DNA from: Actinomycetota bacterium
GTDB taxonomy: Bacteria; Actinomycetota; Acidimicrobiia; Acidimicrobiales; VFJN01
NCBI GenBank assembly: GCA_009886035.1
Contig: VFJN01000093.1
Location: forward strand, 1 to 51,048
Reading direction: 5' to 3'
Length of the DNA: 51,048 nucleotides
Of the stretch, positions 1-8,466 are shown in pieces (within the stretch, counting starts at the first letter, position 1; each line of letters starts with the position of its first letter). The position numbers were made by a program, and so were the translations under genes. The notes below the pieces were generated by a model. It was not told where the DNA came from. It was given only the letters and a program-made list of their open reading frames with translations, and did not search any database.

Positions 1-70
1 AAGGAACGGGTCACAGACCGAAAGGCATCCTGCTCGGAGCTGAACGTGAAGTCCACGGAGGGGATCTTAG

Positions 71-86
71 GTGACGCTCTTGTTAG
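71..86. promoter_or_regulatory. Candidate operator, GTGAC-N6-GTTAG (site 1)
   Basis: GTGAC and GTTAG are separated by six bases just before the acyl-CoA dehydrogenase start at 97. The right half overlaps a TAGTTT box (84-89) that fits a -10 element seven bases from the start codon. The same arrangement occurs at five other promoters in this window. The binding protein is unknown; the overlap with the -10 suggests repression. Confidence 0.5.
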
Positions 87-96
87 TTTGGCCACC

Positions 97-1296
97 GTGG
101 ACTTTGCGTATCAGGCTGAGGACGAAGCCTTCGGGGCCGAACTGCAGGCGTGGCTCGACGCCAACCTTCCCGACTTCATCGATCAGGGGGAGATCGGGGC
201 CGATCACGGCGACGAGACGCGTCGCACGATGGCGAGGCGGCAGGCCTGGCAACAACGTCTGCACGAGGGCGGATGGGCGGCGATCAACTGGCCGCGCTCC
301 TGGGGGGGCCGGGAGGCCACCACCATGCAGAACGTCGTGTACTCCGAGGTGATGGCCCGGGCGAAGACGCCGGGCATTTACAACGCCAACGGCATCTGGC
401 AGATCGGCCCGATGATCATGCAGTGGGCTAGTCCGGCCCAACAGCAACAGTGGCTGCCGGGCATCATCGCCGCCACCGAGCATTGGTGCCAGGGGTTCAG
501 TGAGCCCGAGGCGGGCAGCGACCTCGCCAACCTGCGCACCCTCGCCATCGCCGATGGTGACCAGTACGTGGTGACCGGCACGAAGGTGTGGACCTCCACC
601 GCCCATCTGGCCCGCTGGGGCCTGTTCCTCGTGCGCACCGATCCCAGTGCCATTGCCCGGGGGGCCAAGCATGAGGGCATCACGGCGATCATCGTGGACA
701 TGCACACGCCCGGAGTGCAGTGCCGTCCCATCCGCGAGATCACCGGCGAGGCGATGTTCTGTGAGGTGTCCTTCACCGCCGCCCGGGTGCCGGTGGCCAA
801 CCGCCTGGGCGAGGAGGGTGACGGATGGAACGTGGCCATGGGCACCCTCACCCACGAGCGGGCGGGAACGGGGGGCATCGCCATTGGTCTGCGGGCCGAA
901 CTCGACGAGATGATCGCGGCGGCGCGAGAGCACAACCCCGATGCGCTCCTCGCCCCCGACCTGCGCGACCGGATCGCCCGGATGTACGCCCAGGTGGAAC
1001 TCACTCGCCTGCTGAACGCCCGGGCTCTTTCTAAGGTGCTCAAGGGCGAGCGGTCCTTTCCCGAAGCCCAGATCGCCAAACTTCAGTGGAGCCATCTTTC
1101 CCAGGCCCTGGCCGAACTGAACATCGATCTGCTCGGTCCGCTCGGAATCTTGGCCAAGGGAGGGCCCGAAGCCATCAACGGCGGCCACGCCGCCCACAAC
1201 TATCCGTGGCAGCGATTCACCTCGATCGGGGCCGGCACCACGGAGGTGCAGAAAAACATCATCGCCGACCGGGCCGTGAAACTCCCGCGTCCTTAG
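97..1296 (+). CDS. Acyl-CoA dehydrogenase (FadE family)
   Basis: Predicted flavoenzyme of 399 residues that oxidises an acyl-CoA to the 2,3-enoyl-CoA. The substrate-loop motif SEPEAGSDLA is near residue 136, the FAD/substrate strand GTKVWTS near 161, and the C-terminal flavin segment GTTEVQKNIIA near 378. LTHERAG near 251-257 places a glutamate (about E254) where isovaleryl-CoA-type and ChsE4-type enzymes carry the catalytic base, so it looks competent. I chose GTG at 97 rather than the upstream GTG at 46 because the protein then begins MDFAYQAEDEAF, the usual family N-terminus, and because positions 71-89 look like operator plus -10. It ends with a 4-base convergent overlap on the next gene. 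The exact substrate is not determinable. Confidence 0.88.
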   Translation: MDFAYQAEDEAFGAELQAWLDANLPDFIDQGEIGADHGDETRRTMARRQAWQQRLHEGGWAAINWPRSWGGREATTMQNVVYSEVMARAKTPGIYNANGIWQIGPMIMQWASPAQQQQWLPGIIAATEHWCQGFSEPEAGSDLANLRTLAIADGDQYVVTGTKVWTSTAHLARWGLFLVRTDPSAIARGAKHEGITAIIVDMHTPGVQCRPIREITGEAMFCEVSFTAARVPVANRLGEEGDGWNVAMGTLTHERAGTGGIAIGLRAELDEMIAAAREHNPDALLAPDLRDRIARMYAQVELTRLLNARALSKVLKGERSFPEAQIAKLQWSHLSQALAELNIDLLGPLGILAKGGPEAINGGHAAHNYPWQRFTSIGAGTTEVQKNIIADRAVKLPRP

Positions 1297-1715
1297 CGGT
1301 CGCGGGGGGCGAGTAGTTCGAGGAGTTGGCCATCGGGGTCGCGCACCATGATGGCGGCCCCGCCCACCGCGGTGTGGGTCAAGACCTCGCCGCCGTGGGC
1401 GAGGACCTTCTCGGCGGCGACGGGGAGGTCGGGCACGGTGAACGACAGGTGGGTAAGGCCCGGTTCGGTGAAGGAGCGTGGCCGCGCCGGGTCGTTGTGG
1501 GAGCGATCGAAGTGGAGCAGTTCGAGGGTGAAGTGACCGTGGCGGAGATAGACGGCCCGCAGACCAACCGGTGCACTGATCTCGAGGAGTTGGCTGGCGG
1601 GGGCGTCGGGCACCGACAGGTCGTAGTGATGCACAAACCCCAAGACCTGCTCATAAAACGTGCGGGACCGTTCGAGGTTGGTCACGCACAGGCCCACATG
1701 GTTCACGATGGTCAT
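1293..1715 (-). CDS. VOC-family protein (glyoxalase/dioxygenase fold)
   Basis: A 140-residue vicinal oxygen chelate protein made of two beta-alpha-beta-beta-beta modules. It begins MTIVNHVGLCVTNLERS, with a candidate metal-ligand histidine at residue 6, and carries later family motifs ELLHFD, THLSFTVPDL and RDPDGQLLEL, the last with the family's usual metal-ligand glutamate. Members include glyoxalase I, methylmalonyl-CoA epimerase and extradiol dioxygenases; the sequence does not separate these. The ATG at 1715 fits a TACGAT box seven bases upstream, and the reading frame runs open further upstream without family similarity. It is convergent with the acyl-CoA dehydrogenase and divergent from the aldolase-like gene, so it is probably transcribed alone. 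Confidence 0.8.
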   Translation of the reverse strand: MTIVNHVGLCVTNLERSRTFYEQVLGFVHHYDLSVPDAPASQLLEISAPVGLRAVYLRHGHFTLELLHFDRSHNDPARPRSFTEPGLTHLSFTVPDLPVAAEKVLAHGGEVLTHTAVGGAAIMVRDPDGQLLELLAPRDR

Positions 1716-1722
1716 GGCACCG

Positions 1723-1728
1723 ATCGTA
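1723..1728 (-). promoter_or_regulatory. Candidate -10 box of a leaderless promoter
   Basis: TACGAT on the minus strand lies seven bases before the ATG of the VOC gene, with no Shine-Dalgarno sequence between. This spacing would put the transcription start at the start codon. Confidence 0.4.
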
Positions 1729-1824
1729 GGCACCGCCGCCGCCCGCCGGGTCCGGTCGTTGGCTCGGCTCCCACCCCGGGGCGCTGCGGTAGCCTCTCGC
1801 CGACCGCAGAGGGGAGGGGGTCCG

Positions 1825-2568
1825 ATGAGTGGTGGTGAGAAACCGCGGCGGCTGATGGCACCCCCGCTGCCGTCCATGACTCCCCAAGCCTCCGTGGCCC
1901 TGCTGGCCCGCATGCTGTTCCGGGAGGGGTACGACGACCACCTCGCCGGGCACATCACCGCCCGCCAACCCGACGGCACGCTGCTGGTGAATCCGTGGGG
2001 TCTCACCTGGGACGAAGTGACCGCCAGCGACATCATGCGTATCGACGGCGATGGCCACGTGCTCGAGGGCCGCTGGACCGTGACCCCGGCGATCACCTTG
2101 CACATCGAGTTACACCGGCAACGCCCCGACATCGGTGTGGCCCTGCACAATCACCCGCGCTGGGGCACGTTGTGGGCGGATGCCCATCGGGTGCCGCCGG
2201 TTTACGACCAAACCTCCGCCATGATGCCGGGCGACCCTGCTCTCTACGACGACTTCGGGGGTTCGGTCGACGCGCTGGATAACGCTCGGGCCTGCGTGGC
2301 CGCGCTGGGCGATGCCGGCACCGCGTTGCTGGCCAACCACGGGGTGTTGGTGGTGGGCCAGGACATCGCGCAGGCTCATCACCGCGCCGTGGTGCTGGAA
2401 TGGCGTTGCCGACAGGCGTGGCATGTGGAGGCGATGGGCGGTGGGGTACCGGTGCGACCGGAGGTGTTCGAGCGCTTTGCGGCGCCCTTCGCGCAGGTCA
2501 GTTTCCCGGGGCTCTTCGAGGCCATGGCCCGACGCGAGCTACGAGCCGACCCATCGATCCTGCACTGA
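1825..2568 (+). CDS. Class II aldolase/adducin-family protein
   Basis: A 247-residue protein of the fuculose-phosphate aldolase / ribulose-5-phosphate epimerase / adducin family, which use a bound divalent metal to form or cleave C-C bonds. The zinc-ligand segment HNHPRWG (about 110) and the downstream NHGVLVVG (about 171) are both present, so the metal site looks intact. The SD-like run GAGGGGAGGGGG precedes the ATG at 1825; an alternative ATG at 1855 would remove the poorly conserved start. It is followed after one base by an amidohydrolase, so the two form an operon. In such clusters family members often act as decarboxylases or aldolases on hydroxy acids. The substrate is unknown. Confidence 0.82.
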   Translation: MSGGEKPRRLMAPPLPSMTPQASVALLARMLFREGYDDHLAGHITARQPDGTLLVNPWGLTWDEVTASDIMRIDGDGHVLEGRWTVTPAITLHIELHRQRPDIGVALHNHPRWGTLWADAHRVPPVYDQTSAMMPGDPALYDDFGGSVDALDNARACVAALGDAGTALLANHGVLVVGQDIAQAHHRAVVLEWRCRQAWHVEAMGGGVPVRPEVFERFAAPFAQVSFPGLFEAMARRELRADPSILH

Positions 2569-2569
2569 C

Positions 2570-3763
2570 ATGACGGCGCTGAACCCCGAGTTGTTCCTCC
2601 CCGAACCGGAACCGCGCCACCGCTACGCCACCATCATCTCGGTCGACGATCACCTGGTGGAGCCGCCGGACATGTTCGAGGGCCGCTTGCCGGCGGCGCT
2701 GCAGGAGCGAGCGCCGCGCGTCGTGCTCGACGGTCGGGGTCAGCAGGTGTGGGAGTTCGACGGGCAACGCCATAGCCAGGTGGGGATGAACGCGGTAGCG
2801 GGGCGTCGGCCGGAGACCGTGGCGCTGGAGCCATTTCGCTTCGATCAGATGCGGCCGGGGTGTTTCGATGTGGATGCCCGGGTGGGGGACATGGACCTGA
2901 ACGGCGTGTGGGCGTCGATGAGTTTTCCGTCGATGATCACCGGGTTCTGCGGGCGGGTGTATTCGCAATGCTCCGACCCGACCCTGGGTCTGGCCACCAC
3001 CCGGGCGTTCAACGACTGGGTGCATGACGCCTGGTGGCAGCCGCACCCGGACCGCATCATCCCGCTCGGGATCACCTGGCTCACCGATCCCGAGGCCGGC
3101 GCCGCCGAGATTCGTCGCAACGCGCAGCGGGGCTTCCGGGCGGTGACCCTGCCGGAGCGCCCGCACCAGATCGGGCTGCCGTCGATCTTTGACGACTACT
3201 GGGCGCCCATCCTGGAGGCCTGCGCCGATACCGACACGGTGGTGTGTCTCCACGTGGGGTCTTCGGGCATGGGCGACATTCCCCCCGGTTGCGACCAGGC
3301 CATCATCCCCCTTGTCGCCACGCTGTTCAGCCAGCTCTCCCTGCAGGCCTGCACGGAGTGGCTATGGGCGGGGTGGACGGTGCGCTTTCCGAACCTCAAA
3401 GTGGCGATGGCCGAGGGGGGAATCGGCTGGGTAGCGATGCTCATCGACCGGCTCACCAATCTGGTGGACCGCTCCGGCTATGGCCTGGGTTGGGACGAGG
3501 ATCCCGCCGCCGTGTTGCGGCGCAGTTTCTGGTTTTGCACCATCGACGATCCCTCCACGATCGACACCCGTCACACCATTGGTCTGGATCACATCATGGT
3601 GGAGGTCGATTATCCCCACGGCGACAGCACCTGGCCCGATACCCAAGCGGTGATCGAGCAGGCCTGGGGTCATCTGCCTCCGGCCGAGCGCCGGAAACTG
3701 TGCTGCGAAAACGCCGCCGCGCTGTTCCGCCACCCCTTGCCCGCCCTGGTGATCCCCCAATGA
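2570..3763 (+). CDS. Amidohydrolase family 2 protein (copy 1)
   Basis: A 397-residue TIM-barrel protein of the amidohydrolase-2 / ACMSD-like decarboxylase family. The N-terminal metal region reads SVDDHLVEPPDMF, with D-D-H where many members have H-x-H. Later candidate metal ligands are the histidine in CLHVGSSG (about 225-232) and the aspartate in EVDYPHGDSTWP (about 344-355). It is a clear paralogue of the protein at 12257-13543, sharing NAVAGR, MSFPS/LNFPS, AEGGIGWV and DYPHxDSTWP. Family members hydrolyse ring or amide bonds or decarboxylate aromatic acids. The ATG overlaps nothing but sits one base after the aldolase stop, implying coupled translation. The reaction here is unknown. Confidence 0.85.
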   Translation: MTALNPELFLPEPEPRHRYATIISVDDHLVEPPDMFEGRLPAALQERAPRVVLDGRGQQVWEFDGQRHSQVGMNAVAGRRPETVALEPFRFDQMRPGCFDVDARVGDMDLNGVWASMSFPSMITGFCGRVYSQCSDPTLGLATTRAFNDWVHDAWWQPHPDRIIPLGITWLTDPEAGAAEIRRNAQRGFRAVTLPERPHQIGLPSIFDDYWAPILEACADTDTVVCLHVGSSGMGDIPPGCDQAIIPLVATLFSQLSLQACTEWLWAGWTVRFPNLKVAMAEGGIGWVAMLIDRLTNLVDRSGYGLGWDEDPAAVLRRSFWFCTIDDPSTIDTRHTIGLDHIMVEVDYPHGDSTWPDTQAVIEQAWGHLPPAERRKLCCENAAALFRHPLPALVIPQ

Positions 3764-3806
3764 CCGCGTGGGGGCGCGCCGAGGCGTCGGGCGAGCCGGT
3801 CCGGGT

Positions 3807-4616
3807 TCAGCGCGATGGGCCGAGGACGTAATGGCCGTCGTCGGGGTGGTGGTACCAGCCGGCGGCGGCCTGGGTGCCGCCGTCCACGTGGAGGGTCTGC
3901 CCGGTGACATACCGCGACAAGTCCGAGGCGAGGAACACCGCCGCCCCCGCCATTTCGTCGACGTGGCCGGCCCTTCCCATCGGCACCACCGCCGCGAAGG
4001 ACGCGTCGGCCCCGGGGGGTGCAACCGAGGCCATGCCCTCGGTGAGGGTGATGTCGGGGGCCAGTGCGTTCACCCGAATGCCCAGGGGCGCCAATTCCAA
4101 GGAGGCGGTTTGCGTGAGGCTGATCACCCCGGCCTTGGCGGCGGCGTAGGCGGCGTAACCGGGGGCGGCCCGGGTGCCCTCAATCGAGGTGATGTTGATG
4201 ATGCTGCCGCCCTGGCCGGCCTCCACCATGGCCCGGGCCACCCGTTGGGTGCACAACAGCACCTGGCTGAGGTTGGCGCGCAGCAGGGCATCCCAGCCCT
4301 TCGGGGCCGTGTCGAGCAGGGGGGAGGAGAACACGCCCCCGGCGTTGTTCACGAGCACCGTGGGCGGGCCGAGGTGGCGAAGGGTGCGGGCCAACGCCTC
4401 GTCGACCTGACGCTCGTCGCGCACGTCGGTGGTGCAGGCCAGGCCCCCTATCTCGGCGGCGGCGGCGGCTCCGCTGGTTTCGTCCTGCTCCCAGATGGCC
4501 ACGCGGGCGCCGAAGGTCGCCAAACCCTGGGCGATCCCGCGGCCGATGCCGGCCCCCCCGCCGGTGACGATCGCCACCACCCCGTCCAAACTCGCCGCTT
4601 CTTTGTCCAGCACCAT
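3807..4616 (-). CDS. Short-chain dehydrogenase/reductase
   Basis: A 269-residue classical SDR that oxidises a hydroxyl or reduces a ketone with NAD(P). The cofactor motif TGGGAGIG is at about 18-25, NNAG at 90-93, the catalytic serine in NITSIEG about 144, and Tyr157-x3-Lys161 in YAAYAAAK. The C-terminus VDGGTQAAAGWYHHP is typical of FabG-like catabolic SDRs. The acidic residue after the second strand (WEQDE) hints at NAD preference. I preferred the ATG at 4616 over the GTG at 4637 because a TACGGT box lies eight bases upstream and the extra seven residues look non-native. It is convergent with the amidohydrolase and divergent from the next gene. Confidence 0.85.
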   Translation of the reverse strand: MVLDKEAASLDGVVAIVTGGGAGIGRGIAQGLATFGARVAIWEQDETSGAAAAAEIGGLACTTDVRDERQVDEALARTLRHLGPPTVLVNNAGGVFSSPLLDTAPKGWDALLRANLSQVLLCTQRVARAMVEAGQGGSIINITSIEGTRAAPGYAAYAAAKAGVISLTQTASLELAPLGIRVNALAPDITLTEGMASVAPPGADASFAAVVPMGRAGHVDEMAGAAVFLASDLSRYVTGQTLHVDGGTQAAAGWYHHPDDGHYVLGPSR

Positions 4617-4624
4617 CGCTCCCG

Positions 4625-4630
4625 ACCGTA
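4625..4630 (-). promoter_or_regulatory. Candidate -10 box of a near-leaderless promoter
   Basis: TACGGT on the minus strand is preceded by TGTG and lies eight bases before the SDR start codon at 4616. Confidence 0.35.
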
Positions 4631-4669
4631 CACACAATCCGTCTCCGCATTCCCGAAAGGCCCTGCCTG

Positions 4670-5830
4670 ATGACCACCCTCGGACCGTTGGTGCCTGCCG
4701 ACGAGTCGTTTCATCACCAGATTGTCGACACCTTCGCCACGGTGGGGCAGAGCGACCGGTCCTGGACCGAAAAGGTGTGCGCCATGGCGGCGCGCCGGGA
4801 CGGGTCGGTGAGCCTGGCCTTCGGGATGGGCAAGTACCCCAACCGCGGGGTGCTCGATGCCTACGCCGGAGTGAGTCAGGGTCGCCAGCAGTGGACGGTG
4901 CGATCGAGCCGGGCGCTCATGCCGGCCAGCGACCACCTCGAGACCGGACCCATCCGCTACGAGGTGCTCGAGCCACTGCAGCAGGTGCGCTTCAGCCTCG
5001 CCCCCAACGACGTAGTGCCCATCAGCTTCGAGTGGACCTTCCACGCCGCCGTGCCCGCCGCCCTCGAACAGCCGGAGCAACATCGGAGTCGAGACGGTTT
5101 GCGCCTCGACGCCAATATCGTGCGCTACCACCAGATCGGTACCGCCGAGGGGTGGGTGGATATCGACGGTACCCGGCACGAATTCGACGACGGCAACGCG
5201 GTGTCTACCCGTGACCATTCCTGGGGTGTGCGTTACATGGTGGGGGAGCCGGTCGTGGATGTGGCCGACGCCCCCCGGCCCCCGGGGGTATCCACCACGG
5301 TGCTGTGGTCGCCCATCTTGTGTGAGCGTCCCGACGGCAGTCGCTACGGGATCCACCTCTACTACCAACGCCACGGCATTGCCGATTGGCAACGGATTGA
5401 ACTGCAGGGGGGGATCGAACACCCCGACGGCCGTCGGGAAGCCTTTGTGGCGTTGGTTCCCGAGGCCGAGGTGGAGAACGAAAATCGGCGGCTCTCCGCC
5501 GTCCGGTTGCACTGCACGATGGCCGATGGAACGGCGCGCCCGCTCACGGTGAGCGCCTTGGGCGATACGGGGTTCCATCTCGGGACCGGTCTGTACTTCG
5601 GGTTCGACGGCCATTGGCACGGCGAGTGGCGCGGGGATCTGCATGTGGACGGGGAGTACATCGCCGATTGCACCGAGCCCGCGACCGCCCACCGCATCCA
5701 CCAGATGCGAGACAACCTCGTGCGGGTGGAGGATCCCGTCGGTGGGGGGGTGGGCATCGGCAATCTGCAGAGCCTCTTCGTCGGTCCTCACCCCGAGATG
5801 GGGCTCACCGAGGAAGCGAGCTTCATGTGA
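4670..5830 (+). CDS. Uncharacterised protein, DUF7064/DUF7065-like (AttH/CrtC-type fold)
   Basis: A 386-residue soluble protein of unknown function. It contains the motif TRDHSWGVRYM (about 184-194) and beta-rich segments (SPILCERPDGSRYGIHLYY, HWHGEWRGDLH). These resemble the actinobacterial DUF7064/DUF7065 pair, whose lipocalin-like halves are related to AttH and carotenoid hydratase. This assignment is from memory of the motif and is moderate. There is no signal peptide or membrane segment. It is followed by a phosphotransferase-like gene whose GTG overlaps its last codons, so the two are translationally coupled, a pairing consistent with handling of a lipid or CoA-linked substrate. It could instead be an esterase-associated or lipid-carrier protein. 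Confidence 0.6.
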   Translation: MTTLGPLVPADESFHHQIVDTFATVGQSDRSWTEKVCAMAARRDGSVSLAFGMGKYPNRGVLDAYAGVSQGRQQWTVRSSRALMPASDHLETGPIRYEVLEPLQQVRFSLAPNDVVPISFEWTFHAAVPAALEQPEQHRSRDGLRLDANIVRYHQIGTAEGWVDIDGTRHEFDDGNAVSTRDHSWGVRYMVGEPVVDVADAPRPPGVSTTVLWSPILCERPDGSRYGIHLYYQRHGIADWQRIELQGGIEHPDGRREAFVALVPEAEVENENRRLSAVRLHCTMADGTARPLTVSALGDTGFHLGTGLYFGFDGHWHGEWRGDLHVDGEYIADCTEPATAHRIHQMRDNLVRVEDPVGGGVGIGNLQSLFVGPHPEMGLTEEASFM

Positions 5831-6804
5831 GCCTGAGTGTGTGCCGCGATCTCGACGATCTGCGCGCCGGGCTCGAGCGGTGGTTGGGGCGTTCGGTGGG
5901 GTCGATCGAGCGCCCCACTCCGGGGTGGTCCTGCGAGACGCTCATCGTTGAAGACGTCCTGGTCATCCGTCTTCCTCCGCTGTCGGCGGGCATCTTCCCC
6001 TCCTATGACCTGGAGCAGCAGGCGGCGGTGCAGAACGCGGTGGGGGCGGCGGGCGTTCCCGTGGCGGGGCCCGCCCGCTACGAGCCGGACGCCGCCTTCC
6101 TGGGTGATCCGTTCGTGGCCATGCCGTTTGTGGCCGGGCGGATCCCCGGCGAGTTCACTCCTGCTGATGGTTGGTTGCTGAGCTTGCCCAACGACGCTGC
6201 TCGGCGCTCGCTGTGGCATTCCTTCCTGGCGGCGGTCGGGGCGATTCATGGGACCGACCACCGCGGACTGGGTCTGCGGGCCGGGCTCGCCGCCGAGTTG
6301 GATTATTGGGACCACTACCTCCTCTGGGCCACCGAGGCCGCTCCACCCCCGGCCCTGGCCGAGGCTCTGGGGTGGTGTCGGGCGAACCGACCGAAGGTGG
6401 AACCAGCCCCGTCGCTCCTGTGGGGTGACGTGCGCCTCGGCAACGTGATCTTCGCCGCCGACACCCACACACCGCTCGCCGTGATCGACTGGGACATGGC
6501 CAGTGTGGGTCCGGCCGAGATGGACGTCGGCTGGTTTCTGGCGCTGGAGACCTTGCAGACCGCCCTCACCGGCCTGTCCATGCCCGGGTTCGGCACCCAC
6601 TCCGAGGCGGTGGCGGCGCTGGAACGGGGGATCGCTCGGCCGCTGGCGGACCTCGCCTGGTACGAGGTTTTTGCCCTCGTGCGCGCCAGTGCCATCTCCA
6701 CCCGGATTGCGCGGCTGTTCCAGGCGGCGGGTCAAGCCAGTCCGTTCCGGGTGGGTGAGGACCCAACCCTGGCGGCGGCCCTCGCCCGTATCGAGCGGGC
6801 CTAG
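5827..6804 (+). CDS. Aminoglycoside phosphotransferase-like kinase (APH/ACAD10 type)
   Basis: A 325-residue protein with the protein-kinase-like APH fold. The catalytic loop reads LLWGDVRLGNVIF (about 199-211), with Trp in place of the usual His of HGD, a substitution common in acyl-CoA-linked family members. VIDWDMASVGPAEMDVGW (about 219-236) supplies the metal-binding aspartate. In mammals and bacteria this domain accompanies acyl-CoA dehydrogenases (ACAD10/11), where it phosphorylates 4-hydroxyacyl-CoA. That role is a reasonable but unproven guess here. GTG at 5827 overlaps the upstream stop by four bases (GTGA), indicating coupling. Antibiotic resistance is unlikely given the context. It ends 9 bases before the convergent acyl-CoA synthetase. 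Confidence 0.78.
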   Translation: MSLSVCRDLDDLRAGLERWLGRSVGSIERPTPGWSCETLIVEDVLVIRLPPLSAGIFPSYDLEQQAAVQNAVGAAGVPVAGPARYEPDAAFLGDPFVAMPFVAGRIPGEFTPADGWLLSLPNDAARRSLWHSFLAAVGAIHGTDHRGLGLRAGLAAELDYWDHYLLWATEAAPPPALAEALGWCRANRPKVEPAPSLLWGDVRLGNVIFAADTHTPLAVIDWDMASVGPAEMDVGWFLALETLQTALTGLSMPGFGTHSEAVAALERGIARPLADLAWYEVFALVRASAISTRIARLFQAAGQASPFRVGEDPTLAAALARIERA

Positions 6805-6809
6805 CCCGC
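6795..6809. terminator. Short hairpin between convergent genes, possible bidirectional terminator
   Basis: GCGGGC-CTA-GCCCGC is a perfect 6-base inverted repeat with a 3-base loop across the converging 3' ends (6804 and 6814). There is no T-tract, so intrinsic termination is uncertain. Confidence 0.3.
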
Positions 6810-6813
6810 CGCC

Positions 6814-8460
6814 TCACTCCGGAGGGGTGAGCAAGCCGCCGCGACCGGCGTCGATGAAGGCGCGGCGTAGGTGAGCGCGGTGGTGGGGGGTGAACACCTC
6901 GTAGGCCGAGGGAGGGGAGGGGCGCCACCAGATGGGGTCGGTGGTGTCCCAGCCTTCGGCCCGCAAGGGTTGGCGGTCCATTTTTCCGGTGGCGGTGAGG
7001 GGAATGGCCTCCACCAGCCGCACGAACCGAGGGGCCCATTTCGTGCCGAGGTCGGGTTGGGCGGCGAGGAAGGTGGCCAACTCGGCCGGATCGATGTCCA
7101 CTCCGGCCTCCACTTCGATGGCCGCCATCACCTGATCCCCGGTCTGCGGATCGGGTACCGCAAACACCACCACCGCATTCACCCCCGGGAACCGTCCCAG
7201 GATCGCTTCCACCGGCGCGGTGGCAAAGTTCTCCCCGTCCACTCGCAGCCAATCAGCGGTGCGGCCGGCGAAATAGAAGATGCCGTCTTCGTCCCGGTAG
7301 GCCAGGTCGCCGGACCAGTACCAGCCGCCTCGGCTCCGCTCCGCCGTGGCGGCCGGATTGGCGTAGTACCCCTCGAAACTCGCCAGTCCGTCGCGTCCCA
7401 CGATCTCGCCGATGGCCTCCGCCGAGTTGAGTAGTTGGCGCTGTGGCCCGAACCGGCCCGGCGGACATTCCACCCCGGTCTCGGGATTGATGACGACTAC
7501 GTCTACCCCCTCGGCGGGGCGTCCGAGGGCGTCGGGGGGCATGCCGCGCACGGGTTGGATCACCACGCCGCCCTCGCTCGAGCTGTAGCCCTCCACCACG
7601 TAGCACCCGAAGCGACGGCGGAACTCACGCCGGTCACGCGGGGAAGCCTCCGACCCGAGGCAGAAGACGAGTTGGTTGTGGGCATCCTCATCGGTCTCGG
7701 GCACGGCGAGGAGATACGACAAGGCCCGTCCCACGTAATTGAAGTAGGTGCACCCGAATCGTTGGATGTCGGCCAGGAACGCCGAGGCGGAGAAGCGCCG
7801 CTTGAGCACCACCGATGCCCCCGACACCACGGCCGGGAACAGGTTGGCCAGCAGGGCGTTGCCGTGGAACAACGGCATTGCGCAGTAGAGAACATCGTGG
7901 CTGGTAAAGGCCACCGCCGCTTTTCCCGCCGTGCGGGCGGCGCGACCCTGGCTCATCTGCACGGCCTTGGGGGCGCCGGTAGAGCCGGAGGTGAAGATGA
8001 GGAGATAGAGCGCCTCCGGCGCCGGCAGCACGGCGGGCACCGCGGCGAAGCGGTGGCGGTGGATGCTCTCCGCCCAGGCCGGATCGTCGACAACAACCAC
8101 CTCGATGCCGAGGTCGAGACCGTCGAGTAGGGGCGCTTGGGCGGCGGTGGTGAGCACGAGGGCGCAGTCGCTATGGCGGATGTCACCGGCGAGTTCGGCG
8201 CCGCGACGAGTGGGGTTGATGCCCACCACCACGGTGCCGCTGAGGGCGGCCCCGCCGAGCAGGAACACGTACTCCGGCACGTTCTCCAGCAGCACCCCAA
8301 CGTGCCGACCGGCGAGATCGTGCTCCACGAACCAGGCCGCCCGCGCCGCGCCCTCGGCCACCACTTCGGCCCAGGTCCACGCCGCCTCTTCGCTCTGCAG
8401 GCCCGGGCGGTGGTCGAGAGCTCGAGCCGCCAGTAACGCCCCCACCGACTCGAGCGGCAT
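6814..8460 (-). CDS. Acyl-CoA synthetase, FadD17-like
   Basis: A 548-residue ANL-family enzyme that adenylates a carboxylic acid and transfers it to CoA. The P-loop FTSGSTGAPKAV is near 154-165 and the adenylate-contact region reads EGYSSSEGG (usually YGxTE). WYWSGDLAYRDEDG and FAGRTADWLRVDGENF follow, and the catalytic lysine lies in LTATGKMDRQPL (about 500). The EGYSSSEGG variant, the low-divergence N-terminus and its place last in an operon with two paired acyl-CoA dehydrogenases resemble mycobacterial FadD17, which activates steroid side-chain acids. The start lies 6 bases after the dehydrogenase stop. Transport-type FATP activity cannot be excluded. Confidence 0.83.
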   Translation of the reverse strand: MPLESVGALLAARALDHRPGLQSEEAAWTWAEVVAEGAARAAWFVEHDLAGRHVGVLLENVPEYVFLLGGAALSGTVVVGINPTRRGAELAGDIRHSDCALVLTTAAQAPLLDGLDLGIEVVVVDDPAWAESIHRHRFAAVPAVLPAPEALYLLIFTSGSTGAPKAVQMSQGRAARTAGKAAVAFTSHDVLYCAMPLFHGNALLANLFPAVVSGASVVLKRRFSASAFLADIQRFGCTYFNYVGRALSYLLAVPETDEDAHNQLVFCLGSEASPRDRREFRRRFGCYVVEGYSSSEGGVVIQPVRGMPPDALGRPAEGVDVVVINPETGVECPPGRFGPQRQLLNSAEAIGEIVGRDGLASFEGYYANPAATAERSRGGWYWSGDLAYRDEDGIFYFAGRTADWLRVDGENFATAPVEAILGRFPGVNAVVVFAVPDPQTGDQVMAAIEVEAGVDIDPAELATFLAAQPDLGTKWAPRFVRLVEAIPLTATGKMDRQPLRAEGWDTTDPIWWRPSPPSAYEVFTPHHRAHLRRAFIDAGRGGLLTPPE

Positions 8461-8466
8461 CGTCGC

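Noticed and set aside
10-20. GTCAC near the window start as part of another operator
   Set aside because: The other half would need C at the sixth upstream position; the bases do not match and the window is cut.
46-96. Upstream GTG start for the first dehydrogenase
   Set aside because: The extra 17 residues do not fit the family N-terminus and cover a likely operator and -10 box.
67-1197. Long open frame on the minus strand opposite the first acyl-CoA dehydrogenase
   Set aside because: It is antiparallel to a gene with strong family motifs, is Gly/His/Pro-rich without domain features, and reflects high-GC third positions.
5827-6804. Antibiotic resistance by aminoglycoside phosphotransferase
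   Set aside because: The WGD loop and coupling to a lipid-associated gene point to the broader APH-like kinase family.
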